From Breviolum minutum Mf 1.05b.01 (Eukaryota > Sar > Dinophyceae > Suessiales > Symbiodiniaceae), in assembly GCA_000507305.1 (NCBI GenBank), contig DF239158.1:125782-189781 (forward strand): a stretch of 64,000 nucleotides of DNA. Reading direction: 5' to 3'. Every line of letters starts with the position of its first letter. The first letter of the stretch is position 1. The notes beneath the pieces are model-generated. The model saw only the letters and a list, made by a program, of their open reading frames with translations, was not told the DNA's origin and made no database searches. This document shows, piece after piece, positions 1 through 12,164 of the stretch. Made by a program: the position numbers and the translations under genes.

Positions 1-1316
1 AATATGATCAATTGACTCGACTTTTGCGCTGCTTTACTACCAATGTATCGCTGATGTTACGTACTAGTACTATGATATTTGCACGTCCTAAAACCAACGT
101 ATCTGGTCAATGATGGTCAATGTCGCATATTTCACCAAGCTCAATCAATAAATCTCAAAAAACAAGATAGCACAAGTCTCTACACCACTTGCGGGTTATT
201 TTGCTGGAATTCTTATGTCCCTGGAAAGCATCTGGAAAGCAATACAATGATTTTAACGTTATGATTTCAACCTGACATCAACCTGACTACCCTCCAGGAA
301 ATTACCATATTCATATAACACCAAGCGGGAAAGCCGGAAAATCATCGACTCAAAAAAGTGCCTTTCAAAAACAGGATATGTGATCAATCCCTGGAGGGTA
401 CTAACAAAAAACATAAAATTTTGTATACTGAAATTCCAACAAAACATCCTGTGTCATAAACTAACAGATTTTGTTCCCCCTGTAAGATTCCCATCTTTAC
501 ACATTACACCATTTTGTAATCCAAGACGCCACGTAGTTGTTGGCCTGTAAGGCATCGGCCACGCATCGTGTACCGATGCTTGTCCTGAGAGAAGAAGGGG
601 GTTTGGTTGGGTACCTTGATCACTTTATGCCGGTACTAAGGTACCTGGATTCTTTAGAAGAATTCCAAGGGGAGGTTATATAGATCTCATGTGATAGATT
701 CTCATGGATCTCTTCAGACAGAAGGGTTTGATGAGGATGAGTAAAATATGTATGATTAGTTTGAAAGTGGAAGAAACAAATATGCAATCATGCCGTGGCT
801 ATCTGCCAGTTGGGGATTGAAATACTGGATATCAAACAAATGGATGATAAGAAATGGGTGATCTAGAAAAAGAATCTCCCTTCAAATATGGTGCTTTTTG
901 GGTGTATGAATCTTGAAGGGTGTATCAATCCAGTAGCTAATCCCAAGTGATCATCCAAGTGGTTTTGGACTGGGGCCTTAAAAAGATGCCAAGGGTCATG
1001 AGAGGAGGTTTACGCATGTTACAGCCATCCACCGAAACCAGGTGCATTATAGTATGTTTATGTACTTGATATACTGTTTGACTGAAATGAAAATTCCAAA
1101 AATGATTTTTGTGTTCATGTGTGCCCAACAAAATGCATCTCAATTGGGTGTCAGTAATGAGCTTGTCATTGCCCTTGGCTGATGTACACGTTTCATCGGA
1201 AACTTGGAAACCTTTGATGAGTGGAAATGTGTTCATGGTGGAAACCTGCACAGTGCACCAAACCATATTATTGGGGAGATGCAGGAAGACTCCAATGGTG
1301 AAGTTGAAGAGATATA
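1..1316. other. non-coding, AT-rich, no gene seen
   Basis: Apart from one R3 inverted-repeat element (288-400), I see no recognisable protein, RNA gene or long coding-like frame on either strand. Short open frames here have AT-driven composition and no family resemblance. Confidence 0.6.
288..400. repeat. R3 inverted-repeat element
   Basis: The element starts TACCCTCCAGG and ends CCTGGAGGGTA, giving perfect 11-base terminal inverted repeats around a non-coding interior. The same ends and length recur at 34528-34622 and 60059-60153, with decayed copies at 33738, 43547 and 50952. It resembles a MITE or introner-like element; no transposase is encoded. Confidence 0.85.
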
Positions 1317-1423
1317 TACCCTCCCTGAAAAACTAAGATCACACCTGAAAATGGATGGTTGGAAGACTAGTTTCCGATTGGGATGGCTTCCTGGCAGGTG
1401 TTATGTTAGTTTCAGGGACGGTA
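1317..1423. repeat. R5 inverted-repeat element
   Basis: It begins TACCCTCCCTGAAAAACTAA and ends with TTAGTTTCAGGGACGGTA. The interior shares the phrase CTGAAAATGGATGGTTGGAA with the copy at 14347-14454, so the two are copies of one non-autonomous family. Confidence 0.75.
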
Positions 1424-1950
1424 TTTATATATATAGTATAAAATATGTGTCTATGCAAATATTAATCATATAAGATGAAACATAGCGATACATGTATGCT
1501 CTAACATAAAATGCAACTGCACATATAAGAAACAAAAAAGGTAGCAAACGATCCCGTACTCCACCACCACCAACAACAACAACCTACTGTCCAAATCAAC
1601 CATTTTGTACCCAGGAGCGCCAAATTGTTGGACAATATCACCACTTTCAACTTGGGCAAAACCACCTGAACAGGTCCATAAAAACCGCCAACAGCATGGC
1701 GATTCACTCGTTGATGGTTATTAGTTTGGTATCCCTTCGAAAACATCCCAAAGTGGTGGCATCATTTGATCTCCAGCTAGTAGGATTGAAACATTTGAAG
1801 TTTCTTTTCTGGTTGGTTGTTTCTGAATTCAGCCAATCTATATCCGCCCACAATACTACACTAGCTTGTACTATCATTGCTACTACAGTATTTCCGTTAT
1901 TTCTATTACTATTATTACTACTGCCATTGCAACTGCCACTACCACTACCA

Positions 1951-2093
1951 CATCATCATCATCATCATCATCATCATCAACAACAACAACAACTACTACA
2001 ACTACAACTACAACTACAACTACAACTACAACTACTACTGCTACTACTGCTGCTGCTGCTGCTGCTGCTACTACTACTACTACTACTACCACT
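1951..2093. repeat. compound trinucleotide microsatellite
   Basis: About 143 bp of uninterrupted trinucleotide blocks: CAT, then CAA, CTA, CTG and CTA again. It makes apparent polyleucine, polythreonine, polytyrosine or polyvaline frames depending on frame and strand, none of which should be read as protein. Confidence 0.95.
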
Positions 2094-2611
2094 CCCATCA
2101 CCTGTCAATCATTAATCACGAGATGACAGTAAAGGAGTTGGTGATTCCAACCCCGGTGAACATTTCCCCAAGTATCGGGGTAAGAACTAGACCTACAAGT
2201 AGATAGGATTGATCAAGTATTTATCATAAATTCTCCAAAACCAATCACCCTTTCATGCTGAAAACTCACCTACTAGAACATGATGCTGCAACCATCACCT
2301 AACATGACCCATGAGACATGTTCAAGGGCATTTCCCCAACAACCCAAATAACATCAAACAAGCATTTACACACCAATCCAATTAGCAAATTATGGCATAA
2401 TGCAATGGAAATACTGTACATCTACCAATTCGAAGATTAGTTTTTCCATTTTTTTTACTACAAGAAAATCATCCAACCTTGTAATTGAATATTGGTATTG
2501 TTTTGGGGGGGAAATTCCAGAAACTGTATGGAATAAATTTCCAGGTATCCAACCCACTTTCCACGTTAAAAAGGGAGGTGATCTTAGAAACCAAAACCCA
2601 ACCCAACTGGC

Positions 2612-2703
2612 GAAGTTTTCCCACCGCCCATGTGGGCGTAAAAGGCCTCTGCAGCCTTCACCTGGGCCGTGGCGTGGCGATTTGGCTTAGGGGCGATAGC
2701 CAT
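2612..2703 (-). CDS. candidate exon, unknown protein
   Basis: On the minus strand an ATG at 2703-2701 opens a frame reading MAIAPKPNRH, then ATAQVKAAEAFYAHMGGG. The codon choice is GC-rich against an AT-rich background, and an AAG|G acceptor-like site lies just upstream. A GTGAAG donor-like site lies inside, so the 3' limit is uncertain. I do not recognise a family. It may belong with the exon-like stretch at 3805-3867 on the same strand. Confidence 0.35.
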
Positions 2704-3000
2704 CGATCCTTGGAATCAGGTGATATAGATACCCCCCCAAAATAGACGTACTCCAGTTTGGACATACAGGGGTTCCAAGCCAAATGTCATTTCCAGTGAA
2801 ATATTCGTGAAAATAGGACATGTGTGTTGAACCATGGATTTTGGTTAGCCCAATTAAGGTGTGGAAAACAAAAAACATCACATTTTACAGCCAGTGAAGT
2901 GCTGGCTGTGCCAATACCACAAACCAACGACTCATAGAAAATACCTCTTAGTTTTGATTTGAAGCTTCAGAACTACGGTATATACACCACATGAGACATA

Positions 3001-3113
3001 CTCTTGATGGTTCAGAAATCCTGCTAACCAGTTGAAGTTGGTAGTTTATCCCACAATTTATATACGGGGTTTTATACATCCCAGGTGGTGCAGGAGTTCT
3101 TCCATCAACAGTA
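3001..3113. repeat. R2 inverted-repeat element
   Basis: It begins with a decayed TTGATGGTTCAGAAATCCTG and ends with TTCCATCAACAGTA. The family recurs at 7790, 10723, 38041, 39769, 43855 and 53092, always about 100-120 bp, with ACTGTTGATGG-type ends. Confidence 0.85.
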
Positions 3114-3187
3114 TGTTTCCATGTTACAACAAACACAATGCATAGTGGCAATAGTGCACGTCTTTTTACACCAAGTTGCTTCATGAA

Positions 3188-3380
3188 CTATTCAACTGCA
3201 ATGTCAAATGTGTTGTGATTCCCAGCAAAGAAAATCTCAACCCTCCTGGTTCTTTGAAAACCTTCGACAAAATCCGTCCAGCTCCGCTCATCAGAAAATT
3301 CACTTCCTAAAACTATGGATGGCTTAGCCCCCGAAAGAAAAGGATGGCTGGAAGTTGGAAGAGATTCCCTTTGAGGTGAC
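3188..3380 (-). CDS. candidate terminal exon, unknown protein
   Basis: The minus-strand frame reads AKPSIVLGSEFSDERSW, then TDFVEGFQRTRRVEIFF, and ends in a stop at 3188. The acidic and charged, non-repetitive composition looks protein-like and differs from the surrounding AT-rich frames. The upstream border is not clear. I cannot assign a family; it could be a chance open frame. Confidence 0.3.
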
Positions 3381-3804
3381 CTTTTTGGGTGCCTTTGGCT
3401 ATTAGTTGTCTTTTTTTTTGGGTGAAGATCGTCATGGTTCAACCTGATACCCCGGAATCTCTTAGGAAGGTCACTTTATACCAACATCCATTTCACCTAG
3501 ATCCCCAGGTTTCGATCACGTCAATGGAAGTCGGTCAGGTGACACAGGATTCTGGACTCCAAACAAACATACACCACCCCTGTCACAATTGCAAATCTTT
3601 TTGCTCCTTGTTGGTCATGTATTCCATACCAATAGGATTCATGTATGGTGTATTTACCTCCTTTTGGTTGATTTTCACGGTAAATGTAGGTAAGTACATC
3701 CCTGGATCTTATAGAAATATGACAACACTACGTTTTCCCTTCAGACCTTTTTTTTCTCATCCTTCCCCTGGCCGCATTTTTTTTTATGTTCGCCGTCAAG
3801 GCAC

Positions 3805-3867
3805 TGCCATTTGTAGCGCTTTGGCCACATCTTTGATTTCCTCGGCAGCGCCTTTCTTTTGATCCTC
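3805..3867 (-). CDS. candidate 21-codon exon, unknown protein
   Basis: A 63-bp phase-0 stretch encodes EDQKKGAAEEIKDVAKALQM plus one alanine. It is bounded by an AAG|G acceptor and a GCA|GT donor, matching the splice style of the histone genes in this window. The heptad-like charged pattern suggests a helix. The family is unknown. Confidence 0.4.
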
Positions 3868-5360
3868 CTTCGGCCAAAGGTCCTGGACGGACGGGTGACA
3901 TCAACTTTCCGGGACCACAGGGGTTTTCTCCACCGATTTGGGTGACAAGTTCATCCAGAAAAACCGCTGCCAGGAGATGTGTTGAAACACCAATATGTTT
4001 GATACGCATTTACTGTACACAATGTCAATTGCGGGATTTTGTCTACCAAGTGTTTGCGACAAATGTTCGCGTATCAGATTATAGAATAACAGTGACAACG
4101 CTTGATGACTCTGAAGTTTTGTAGTCACTGATGGCTTCCACTATTTCCCACCTTCCACTCGTCAACAACATTCTACAACACCAAAGCCTTGTATCCAAGT
4201 GAGCCACGAAAAAAGAAAAAAACTTACTTTCCATTTTACATGGTTGATTAAATAGGGATCCTTACAATGGTTTACTACATACCCTAAACAACCAGTTTTT
4301 TTTGGTTCCATTGCTCTAAGTGATTGTCCATCCTGTGATATCCTTCCCTTGACACCACACCTGTTCATCAGTTTCCAAGACCGTCTTTCGTAGCAACCCC
4401 ACGCTATCAGCATAGGCAGTGGCAGCCTATTTTCCGCAAGTTGGTGAACTTGCAGGGCTTGAAAAAACAACCAACGAGGCATTCGAAACGAGGCATTCGA
4501 TTTTTTTTGGAAAATGATGATCACGTGAGGTGTTTGAAAACAAACAAAAATTGCACCACTTTTTGAGGAAGTCGTAAATTCAGGTCTTTTTTTTTGCTAA
4601 CAGGTGTCATAGAGAGTTTCATGAAGATTTCAACAAACATGTCCCTCGTTCATACAAATTCAACTTGACAAAAATAATGACATCTTATCGAGAACCAACA
4701 CGATGCCCTAAGATCACTGGTTTCACGATCAACATCGTTGATCATAAAACACATGTTGGCCGAGTCTCCTCCTCATACACTGAGATCCTTGGAAAATCCG
4801 CACGGTATAAAATAATCAGTGCTCATAATATCAATTTCAAGTCCAAAGGCACCAACAAAAACATTAGCCTTTAAGAATCTATCTCAAATTACCCTAGAAT
4901 GTACTCTCCGGGTCATTAGTAAAAACCCTCCCTTGCAACTCGTTCTCTGGGAGGTTTGGCAGAAGATTGTTCTGGGAAAACCACTGCCGGTTGCATGTTC
5001 TTTCTTTTTGTGTTGCCGTTTCTGTTTTTTTGTTTCCCGTCTGGTCAATTCAAGTCGATAAGTGTTCACCTTCCTGAATGAAACAAAATATCTTCAAAAA
5101 AACAATATCCCCAAAACATCCCTTTCAGATGAATTGATTAACCCCACAACTTCTATATATATATATTATACATATCATCATCTTATCATCAACCCCGACC
5201 CTCGGGAGGTTAGCTTCCCGTTAGCTTTCCCCGACCTTGGTGGGTTCCATGGCTCTGGACCACCTCGGGAAGGCGGTTGGAGGTTGGGGAGAAACGGCGT
5301 GGAAAAAAGAAGCACCAAAACATATGCGGTAAAAGAGGCCAACGTGTGTATATAAATCTG

Positions 5361-5455
5361 GTTGGTGGTTTCAACCCAATTGAAACATATTAGTCAAATT
5401 GGAGCATTTCCCCCGGTAGGGGTGAAAATAGAAAATAATTGAAACCACCACATAG
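5361..5455. repeat. R1 inverted-repeat element
   Basis: It runs from GTTGGTGGTTTCAACCC to GAAACCACCACATAG. Its interior TCAAATTGGAGCATTTCCCC and GGTGAAAATA are shared with the R1 copies at 7450, 9438, 28016, 28781, 29172, 32942, 41829 and 56421. R1 is the commonest small element in the window. Confidence 0.9.
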
Positions 5456-6182
5456 AAATGTATGTATATGACTGTATAGGTGCTGAAATTTACCATATAT
5501 CAAGTATGAATCCATACAACATGTGGAGTATGGATGATTGTATGATCATAGTCTGCAATTAAATTGTGCCGGAAAAAAAGATACAACAAGATAGAATATA
5601 AGATATAAGATATTTGTGTATACGTTCTTCCCCATTCAGGTTTAGGTTTTTCACAAGATCAACAACAATAGTCACTATTTGTGTTGTTCAGTGGACACTT
5701 CTGTGCTCTTAGAACCGCAAGGTATGAGATCAACTCGTTTCTCTTTGAAATGATTGATTCATTTGCGCAACTTGACCCAACTTAGGAAGGGAAACTTCTC
5801 ACTTCCAACACCTTGCCTTTGAGAAAATGATGTCATTTGCAGACTTTTTCTGATCTCCATATATTAGCCTATGGCCAATCACATCAGCTTCAACATGGAT
5901 TCCGCTACAAAAAACGACTCTAATGAAAACCTTTGACTAAAAACCATGGCCACCCACGTTTCCTTCATTTTTAGGGCTTAGGGCCCCATATTTTGAGGGC
6001 TTAAGACCTTCATTTTTTTAAATAACAACAACTTTTGCACAACACCACACTTTTATACATTTTATACAATTTCTGACTAAAAAACATACCATCACCTTTT
6101 CAACCTTTGAAAACCCAACCTTACAGTCAACAAAGACAACCTGCGGGGGGGGGGACAACACTTGCTGTACTTTTTCCTACAG

Positions 6183-6298
6183 CTTCACGGCTCGGCTTCC
6201 CGGACACATGTGAACTGCCATCAATCTTATTGGGCAATGATCCTAAACTGCAAGCAATGCTGATGAAACCTTCATCACCTGAAGCAACGGTGGCAGGG
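6183..6298 (+). CDS. candidate plus-strand exon, unknown protein
   Basis: A pyrimidine-rich acceptor (TTTTTCCTACAG) precedes 116 bp and a GTGAGA donor follows. The open frame between them reads SRLGFPDTCELPSILLGNDP, then KLQAMLMKPSSPEATVAG. The reverse strand is also open, so strand is uncertain. No family is recognised. Confidence 0.35.
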
Positions 6299-7189
6299 GT
6301 GAGATGGTGAGATGCTGGGGTTTCACCCGAAACAAAACATGGGAAAAACACATGGTAAACCCCTCAATGTTTCAGGGTGGTTCATCAAGGTACCTGGTGG
6401 GCGATTTCCCAAGTTTGTTGGGGTTTTTCAGAGCTGAACAAGGAAGCAATGGGAGTTGTGGGTGGTTAAGGATTCCATTTTAGTTGCTGGCCATCTCCAA
6501 GGAATGTTGGCAACAAAAACCGTTTTGGTTGATATTCGGGAAACATGTTGGACTGATCTTCCTGAAAACAAGACACATGGCTACAACAAACAACTGAGTT
6601 GAGATGCAACTACTGACAATTTCGCCAGAATGCAGAGGATGAAAACGGCAAGGGGGAGATAGTTGTTGTATGTACACCCACAAAATCAACGTTGGGTACA
6701 AATACCCTATGCAGCCTATGCATATATATACATATACACATAGATAGCTGGATTTGGGATAGGTCCAACTTCTAAAATCTTTTGCACAGTGATAATTAAA
6801 GACTATATGTATATATTTACATAAATGTCTACACCGTTTAACCTTGCTTCAAGGAAAGTTGGGTAGTAGAAGTTTTTGCCAAGGTGCAAGCAAACTCTTG
6901 ACAATTTCATGGGCAAACAGCTTTTTCCAATGCTTTTAGGAACATGTTTTTGAAAACAGAAATCAGAAATCCCAAAGAACTTACCATTGCAAAGTTTGTT
7001 CATTGTTGAATCAACTGGTATTATGTATAAAATATGATGAACCTGAATCCTTCAGGATGTCCAAGCCCTTTAAGGGAAGTGGTGGTTTATAAGAAGACAT
7101 GAAGCAACTGTTCGTTGTTTCGGAGGGCAAGTGGCCAAAGCACTTGGCTGCTATAAGTTGAACGTTGTTCGAACTTAGACTGAGGAGAA

Positions 7190-7299
7190 TATCGATGCTT
7201 CCGAAAATGGTGGGATTTCCCCCCAAATCATCCATTTTAATAGGGTTTTCCATTATAAACCATCCATTTTGGGGTAGCCCTATTTTTGGAAACATCCAT
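7190..7299. repeat. R7 repeat element
   Basis: It shares CCGAAAATGGTGGG, ATTTTAATAGGGTTTTCCAT and CCATCCATTTTGGGGTA with the copy at 45364-45470. The ends are GTTTCC-like inverted repeats. Only these two clear copies are present. Confidence 0.7.
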
Positions 7300-7449
7300 A
7301 TGGAGAATTTATGGCTAAGTTGCTATGAATCTGTGTAAATGGGTAAATTCAAACTATAACCTTTCAACAACATTGTCTGTTCGAGTCTCTGTGACACGGA
7401 GACTCATGGACAACGGGTGTGTCCTCTGAATTCAACCTGGATTAATCTA

Positions 7450-7550
7450 ATGGGTGGTTTCAACGCATCTGAAAAATATGCTCGTCAAATTGGATCATTT
7501 CCCCCAGGTAAGGGTGAAAATAAATATAAAAAAATGAAACCGCCACCTAG
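7450..7550. repeat. R1 inverted-repeat element
   Basis: GGGTGGTTTCAACG at the left and GAAACCGCCACCTAG at the right bracket the family core (CTCGTCAAATTGGATCATTT, CCCCCAGGTAAGGGTGAAAA). Confidence 0.85.
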
Positions 7551-7789
7551 ACATATATACATATACAGTAATGGCAAATGTGGACTTTCACCTTCATTTC
7601 AGACTACCCCCGATGAGGCCCTATTTCAGCACCTATGGGGATTAATTATGCATCCAAGATGCCAATGTTGTTGTCTGCCAAATTCAGTTCCTCCAAGACA
7701 CACTCCTGGCGCTTGCAGGAATTCCATTTTTGGGTCGGGAATTTCCCACCGAGTTTTTGGGAGGGGGGATTCCATTCACTACTGTTGAT

Positions 7790-7881
7790 GGTTCAGAAAT
7801 CCTGTACCACCTGGGATGTATGAAACCCTATAAACAATGGGATAAGCTACCTATCAACCGGTGCAGGTCCATCAACAGTAC
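7790..7881. repeat. R2 inverted-repeat element
   Basis: It starts ACTGTTGATGGTTCAGAAAT and ends GTCCATCAACAGTA. The interior CACCTGGGATGTATGAAACC matches the R2 copies at 10723 and 38041. Confidence 0.85.
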
Positions 7882-8277
7882 CACAAGTGTTGATATTTTC
7901 CTACAAGAATGTCGGAGTACGATGGACTACACATGTTGGAAACAGATGAAAATAGACATCCGATCTTCACAACCTGAGAATTGAAACTACAAAACTCTAC
8001 ACAACTTGAAGGTCACACTTTTATACTATGATCAAGAATTCTGATATCAGATATCCCAAACTCTTGGAAATACAAGTTTCAAGTCGGCACATAAGCATAG
8101 AATCAGCTATGAATGGGAGGGTCCAGTATCACAACACTATGATTTAAACAACATGTGTATTTCCTTCAATTAGTATAAACTTGGTGCCTTCTTTCATTTT
8201 TTCATTTCAAAAAAAAAACACCACCAACAAAAATACTCACACCGGCTGTGCGCAAATTGTTGTGACTGCGTGCCCAC

Positions 8278-8337
8278 CTTGAGCACCGAAGCTATAAAAC
8301 ATGCACCACGGTCGCCAATGTCGTTTTGAGAAAGGTC
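8278..8337 (-). CDS. leucine-rich-repeat exon (partial gene)
   Basis: A 60-bp phase-0 exon encodes DLSQNDIGDRGACFIASVLK. This matches the ribonuclease-inhibitor type LRR consensus (LxLSxNxIGDxGAxxLAxxL). Borders are AAG|GAC (acceptor) and AAG|GTGGGC (donor). Proteins with such repeats are usually binding scaffolds. I could not find adjacent LRR exons within a few kb, so the rest of the gene is missing, decayed, or separated by large introns. Confidence 0.5.
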
Positions 8338-9437
8338 CTTGCAGGACATTTTTGTTTGCGGTGACGACGGCTAGGGAGGGTATCCTCTCAACCCAAGCTA
8401 TACATAAAGAACGGGACAAACTATATGCTTATTCAAAGAAGTTTGTTCAATCTCAGTATTTGCAAGGATTTAGCTGAATCTACTGAATCAGTTGTGATTG
8501 AAGGTACTTGGTACATACTGTATCTCATAAAACGTACATACATATATATCTAGATTGCCATGGTCCATACAGTTTACGCAGTTTACCATGGTTTTCTTCA
8601 GCACAGTTTTCCTGGCTCACCCGGAGTGGTCATGGCAAACAATCTCATCAAAAGTGGGATGTGAAGCAAACCGCAGCTTGCCATTGTTGACGCAAGTTTT
8701 TTCAAGGCGAACGAATGGATATGTATGTGTATAATATATATATATATACACACTTAATATCTATATGTACACATATAGAAGTTTGGGGGTTCCATTTTGA
8801 AGCTCAAAGACTTTGTTCAGACACGGATCATGTCATGAGTCATGATCTAATCTTATCTAATCAATGTAATATCTGTTGCTCCCACTATCACGACCATCCT
8901 GAAGATTCCTGCGCCACTTCTGTCATATCCATGGGGAAGTGAAAAAACTGCAAAAAAACAATCAGCATTACTGCGAGATTCCAAAAAAATCACGTCATCT
9001 GAAGATGACAAGCTCAACCACCTTTCTGTGTTTACCCCAAGCAGCAAGTCTAACACCACCACCCCTTTCCCAATTGGGTGATTTCAGAATCACAAAAAAG
9101 GGTCACCGAGGTGCTAAACTTGAAAATATGCAGGGATAAACCCAAAAACTGCAGGTTTTCAGTTCATGTTTTTAATTGTTTGTTAGAATCTACATCTCCA
9201 GCTATAGCATTCTTCAAGTTAATTTTTTGCAGTATTCATAAGTGATGTGGCTATTGGTGAATACCTTTAGTTGATAGATTCTTATCCTAGTTGATTCATC
9301 TATTAAGCTTTACTAGATCCGTGTTTTCACCATCCCTGGTCCACCGTCCAATCCCAATGGGCTCCAGAAATCTGAGGCTCTGATTGCCAACCTTGAAAAT
9401 GGTGGCGGGAAAGGTGCTTCGATTCAATAAAGGAAGA

Positions 9438-9535
9438 CTAGTTGGTGGTTTCAACCCAGTTGAAAAATATTAGTCAACATGGGAATCTTCCCCAAGTAGG
9501 GGTGAAAATAAAAAATATTTGAAACCACCACCTAG
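9438..9535. repeat. R1 inverted-repeat element
   Basis: A near-consensus copy with ends CTAGTTGGTGGTTTCAAC and GAAACCACCACCTAG, so CTAG occurs at both edges. Confidence 0.9.
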
Positions 9536-9572
9536 AAGATCACTTTGAAAAGAATACTCCAATCAAACAAAC

Positions 9573-9661
9573 AACTGGTTTCAAATGGTTGAAAAACTCA
9601 ATTTGGATCATTTTCCCCCAAATAGGAATGAAAATAAAACAGATTCAATACCAACACCTAG
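9573..9661. repeat. R1 element, diverged
   Basis: It lies 37 bp after the previous copy. It keeps AACTGGTTTCAAATGG, TTTGGATCATTTTCCCCC and CACCTAG but has lost several terminal matches. Confidence 0.65.
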
Positions 9662-10722
9662 ACATATATGGTATACATGTTCTGAGGGATTAAGCCCTTC
9701 TCAACAACCTAGATTTACTTACCTCATTAGGAAATGTCACTGAGATGTCGATCAAGCTGATTCAATTATCTGATTTGACTCAATTTGAAAAAAATCCAAA
9801 GAACTACCTTCCCTAAAACGTAACTAACATCTTCGAAACCAAAGCATTGGATGGTTGGACATGTTTTTTTGGACAACAAGTTGACAGAGCTCGCTCTGGG
9901 AGCCTCATGATGTCGTCATGAATAAACACATGGTGGGTTTTAACGTTTGCTGGTTCAGACATCTGGCTAAACAGCTGTTGATACGGATAACTTGCCAATT
10001 TTTTTTGTAAAGTTGTATGTATCTAAACTAGTTCAGAGTTTTCTTCCACCCACAGTATGACATTCAAAATACCTTCTTTTTTCCGACTTCACACTACATT
10101 CCAATGTTTCTAGAGAATTCTCCAAAAAACATGTCCAAAGACATCCCCTTCCGAGTTGACAAAATCAGTATATTGATTCCCTATGCAACTTGCATGAATA
10201 TCTATTTCTGAGAATTTTCAAAAGCCAACTGACTGTAGGAAACCAAACAAAATCATCCACATGGTTTTGAGATAAAGAACATAGCTTAAGGAGTTCCTAT
10301 GGTTTTTTAGGCTCTCCAACTAATCTTCATCTTCACTAACCTGTGGATAATATAGATTCTTTCACCAGACTAAAACTTGGTTCTCATGCCTTCCCATGGA
10401 ATCTATGAATGATAATAGTCCCTACGGTACTGAACCACGGAACAACATCTCCCCCCGCTAAAATAAACAAACAGTCAATGGGCACTTTCAAGTGGGATTC
10501 CTCATCCCTTTCTTGCCGCGATCATTTCGAGGTGCTACAAGTATAGTGAGATAGATATAGATAACTTATGATTGATAAATTAATATAAATTACCTCAATG
10601 GAAAGGTTTGAACCAGTATAGCAGGGGTTCGTATCCTCAAAACAAGCATTTTTGAGTGTCAGGATTCTTTGGGCACCTATAATTACCTCTTAACTAGTTG
10701 GCCAGCTTTCTTCCATCAACAG
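9662..10722. other. non-coding stretch
   Basis: I see no supported gene, RNA or structured repeat here. Confidence 0.55.
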
Positions 10723-10834
10723 TACTGTGGATGGAAGAAATCCTGCACCACTTGGGATGCATGAAACCCTGTAAATCATGGGATAAAACTACCAACCTCG
10801 ACTGGTTAGCAGGATTTCTGAAGCATCAACAGTA
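10723..10834. repeat. R2 inverted-repeat element
   Basis: It starts TACTGTGGATGGAAGAAATC and ends GAAGCATCAACAGTA. TTCCATCAACAG directly before it is a second R2-like end, suggesting a nested or tandem remnant. Confidence 0.8.
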
Positions 10835-10877
10835 TCACCTACATCTTCCATACCAAGATACTAAACCTCGACTCAAG

Positions 10878-10998
10878 CCTTGCACACCCACAGCACCCAA
10901 GGTGCACATGGAGAGACTCAACCTCAACGGGTTGGGAACCCGTGAAACCCTAGGCATCCAGAGAGATTGGGATGTCCAAGCACCTCTTCAGTTTTTAG
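10878..10998 (+). CDS. candidate plus-strand exon, unknown protein
   Basis: The open frame reads KVHMERLNLNGLGTRETL, then GIQRDWDVQAPLQFL, between a CAAG acceptor-like site and a TTTTTAG|GTACCA donor-like site. Composition is more GC-rich than the flanks. No family is recognised. Confidence 0.3.
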
Positions 10999-11188
10999 GT
11001 ACCAGGTACAATTATCATTAAAGGTGATGGGATTTTGATTGAAACCATTGTTTCAAAATTAAATTCGTTTATCCTTCGAATATTAGATTCTTAGATTTTA
11101 TCTAGTGACATCAGAAAAAAAACAAACAAGTTAACAGTTTTGCCATAAATATATATATATATATGTTCCAGGTTCCGGGTCCCCCCCC

Positions 11189-11380
11189 NNNNNNNNNNNN
11201 NNNNNNNNNNNNNNNNNNNNNNNNNNNNNNNNNNNNNNNNNNNNNNNNNNNNNNNNNNNNNNNNNNNNNNNNNNNNNNNNNNNNNNNNNNNNNNNNNNNN
11301 NNNNNNNNNNNNNNNNNNNNNNNNNNNNNNNNNNNNNNNNNNNNNNNNNNNNNNNNNNNNNNNNNNNNNNNNNNNNNNNN
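11189..11380. other. assembly gap inside an inverted repeat
   Basis: 192 undetermined bases lie between a run of eight C and a run of seven G. The outer flanks are also inverted: ATATATGTTCC on the left and GGAACATATAT on the right, with GGTTCCGGG opposed to CGAACCGGGAA. Frames running through the gap are meaningless. Confidence 0.95.
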
Positions 11381-11769
11381 GGGGGGGTGGTAGCGAACCG
11401 CGAACCGGGAACATATATACATACCATGCAAGCAAGAAACCGTTGCAACGTCGAGTTTCTCATCGTCAAATCCTCCGTTTCAGCGAGGGCGAAGGGGTGT
11501 GGTTGCAGGGTGCTTCCTGGTCCAATGACACGGGTCCACTCCACCAAACACATCTGATATTAGAATCAAGTACAGAATCTGACAACAACAACTCTATAGA
11601 ATTGGATTTAGAAATAAAAACATGGTGTTTGATTGGTTTCATATGTATACAAACGTTATACCCAAAAAAAAGAGAGTTTTTTTCTTTTTTGATCCTCTCT
11701 TTTTGGAAGGCTCCTTTGTTTGGAGCAAAGCAACAACAAAAACCGCCGGCCACGGAACCTCTAAAGGCC

Positions 11770-11880
11770 CAGCATTGATTTTGGTGAAGCGATTTCGACT
11801 GGAACCCGTCTTGGATGAAAGATCCAAACTCTGTACGCTACCTTGGTTGGAGAACCAGTTGGCAAACAAAACCAATCGTA
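11770..11880 (+). CDS. candidate plus-strand exon, unknown protein
   Basis: The frame reads LVKRFRLEPVLDERSKL, then CTLPWLENQLANKT. It is charged and non-repetitive. Borders are not clear and no family is recognised. Confidence 0.25.
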
Positions 11881-12164
11881 AATGCTATGTAACTTTGAAT
11901 GACCTCAAGAAATCCATATAGAAATGCTAGGTTGAATTAATGGTGCGTGTGTGTGTGTGGTACCATTCATCTATTTTGAAACTCTCAGCACATTATCTTC
12001 AAAAATCACTCAATCTGTCAACGCTCCGAGAAAAAAACTCATCTCAGAATCATGCAAAACTCCGTGGGTAGTAAATTGCAAGATCAGAAGGATGTTGACT
12101 ATATATCTATATTATGTACATATATATATATATTTAATATAGATATAGATAGACACCCTAAACA

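Larger units (their letters stand above)
3870..8277. other. mostly repeats, one candidate exon
   Basis: This stretch holds R1 copies at 5361 and 7450, an R7 copy at 7190, an R2 copy at 7790 and one candidate plus-strand exon at 6183-6298. I found no RNA gene and no other convincing coding segment. Confidence 0.5.

Noticed and set aside
1696-2206. Long frames rich in Leu, Thr, Tyr/Asn or Val
   Set aside because: They are translations of a trinucleotide microsatellite, open on both strands, not proteins.
8618-8681. Minus-strand stretch reading GKLRFASHPTFDEIVCHDHS as an exon
   Set aside because: A donor-like GTGAGC follows, but the plus strand is equally open, there is no clear acceptor and no family match.
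11091-11553. Open frames crossing the run of N
   Set aside because: The open frame is an artefact of undetermined bases.
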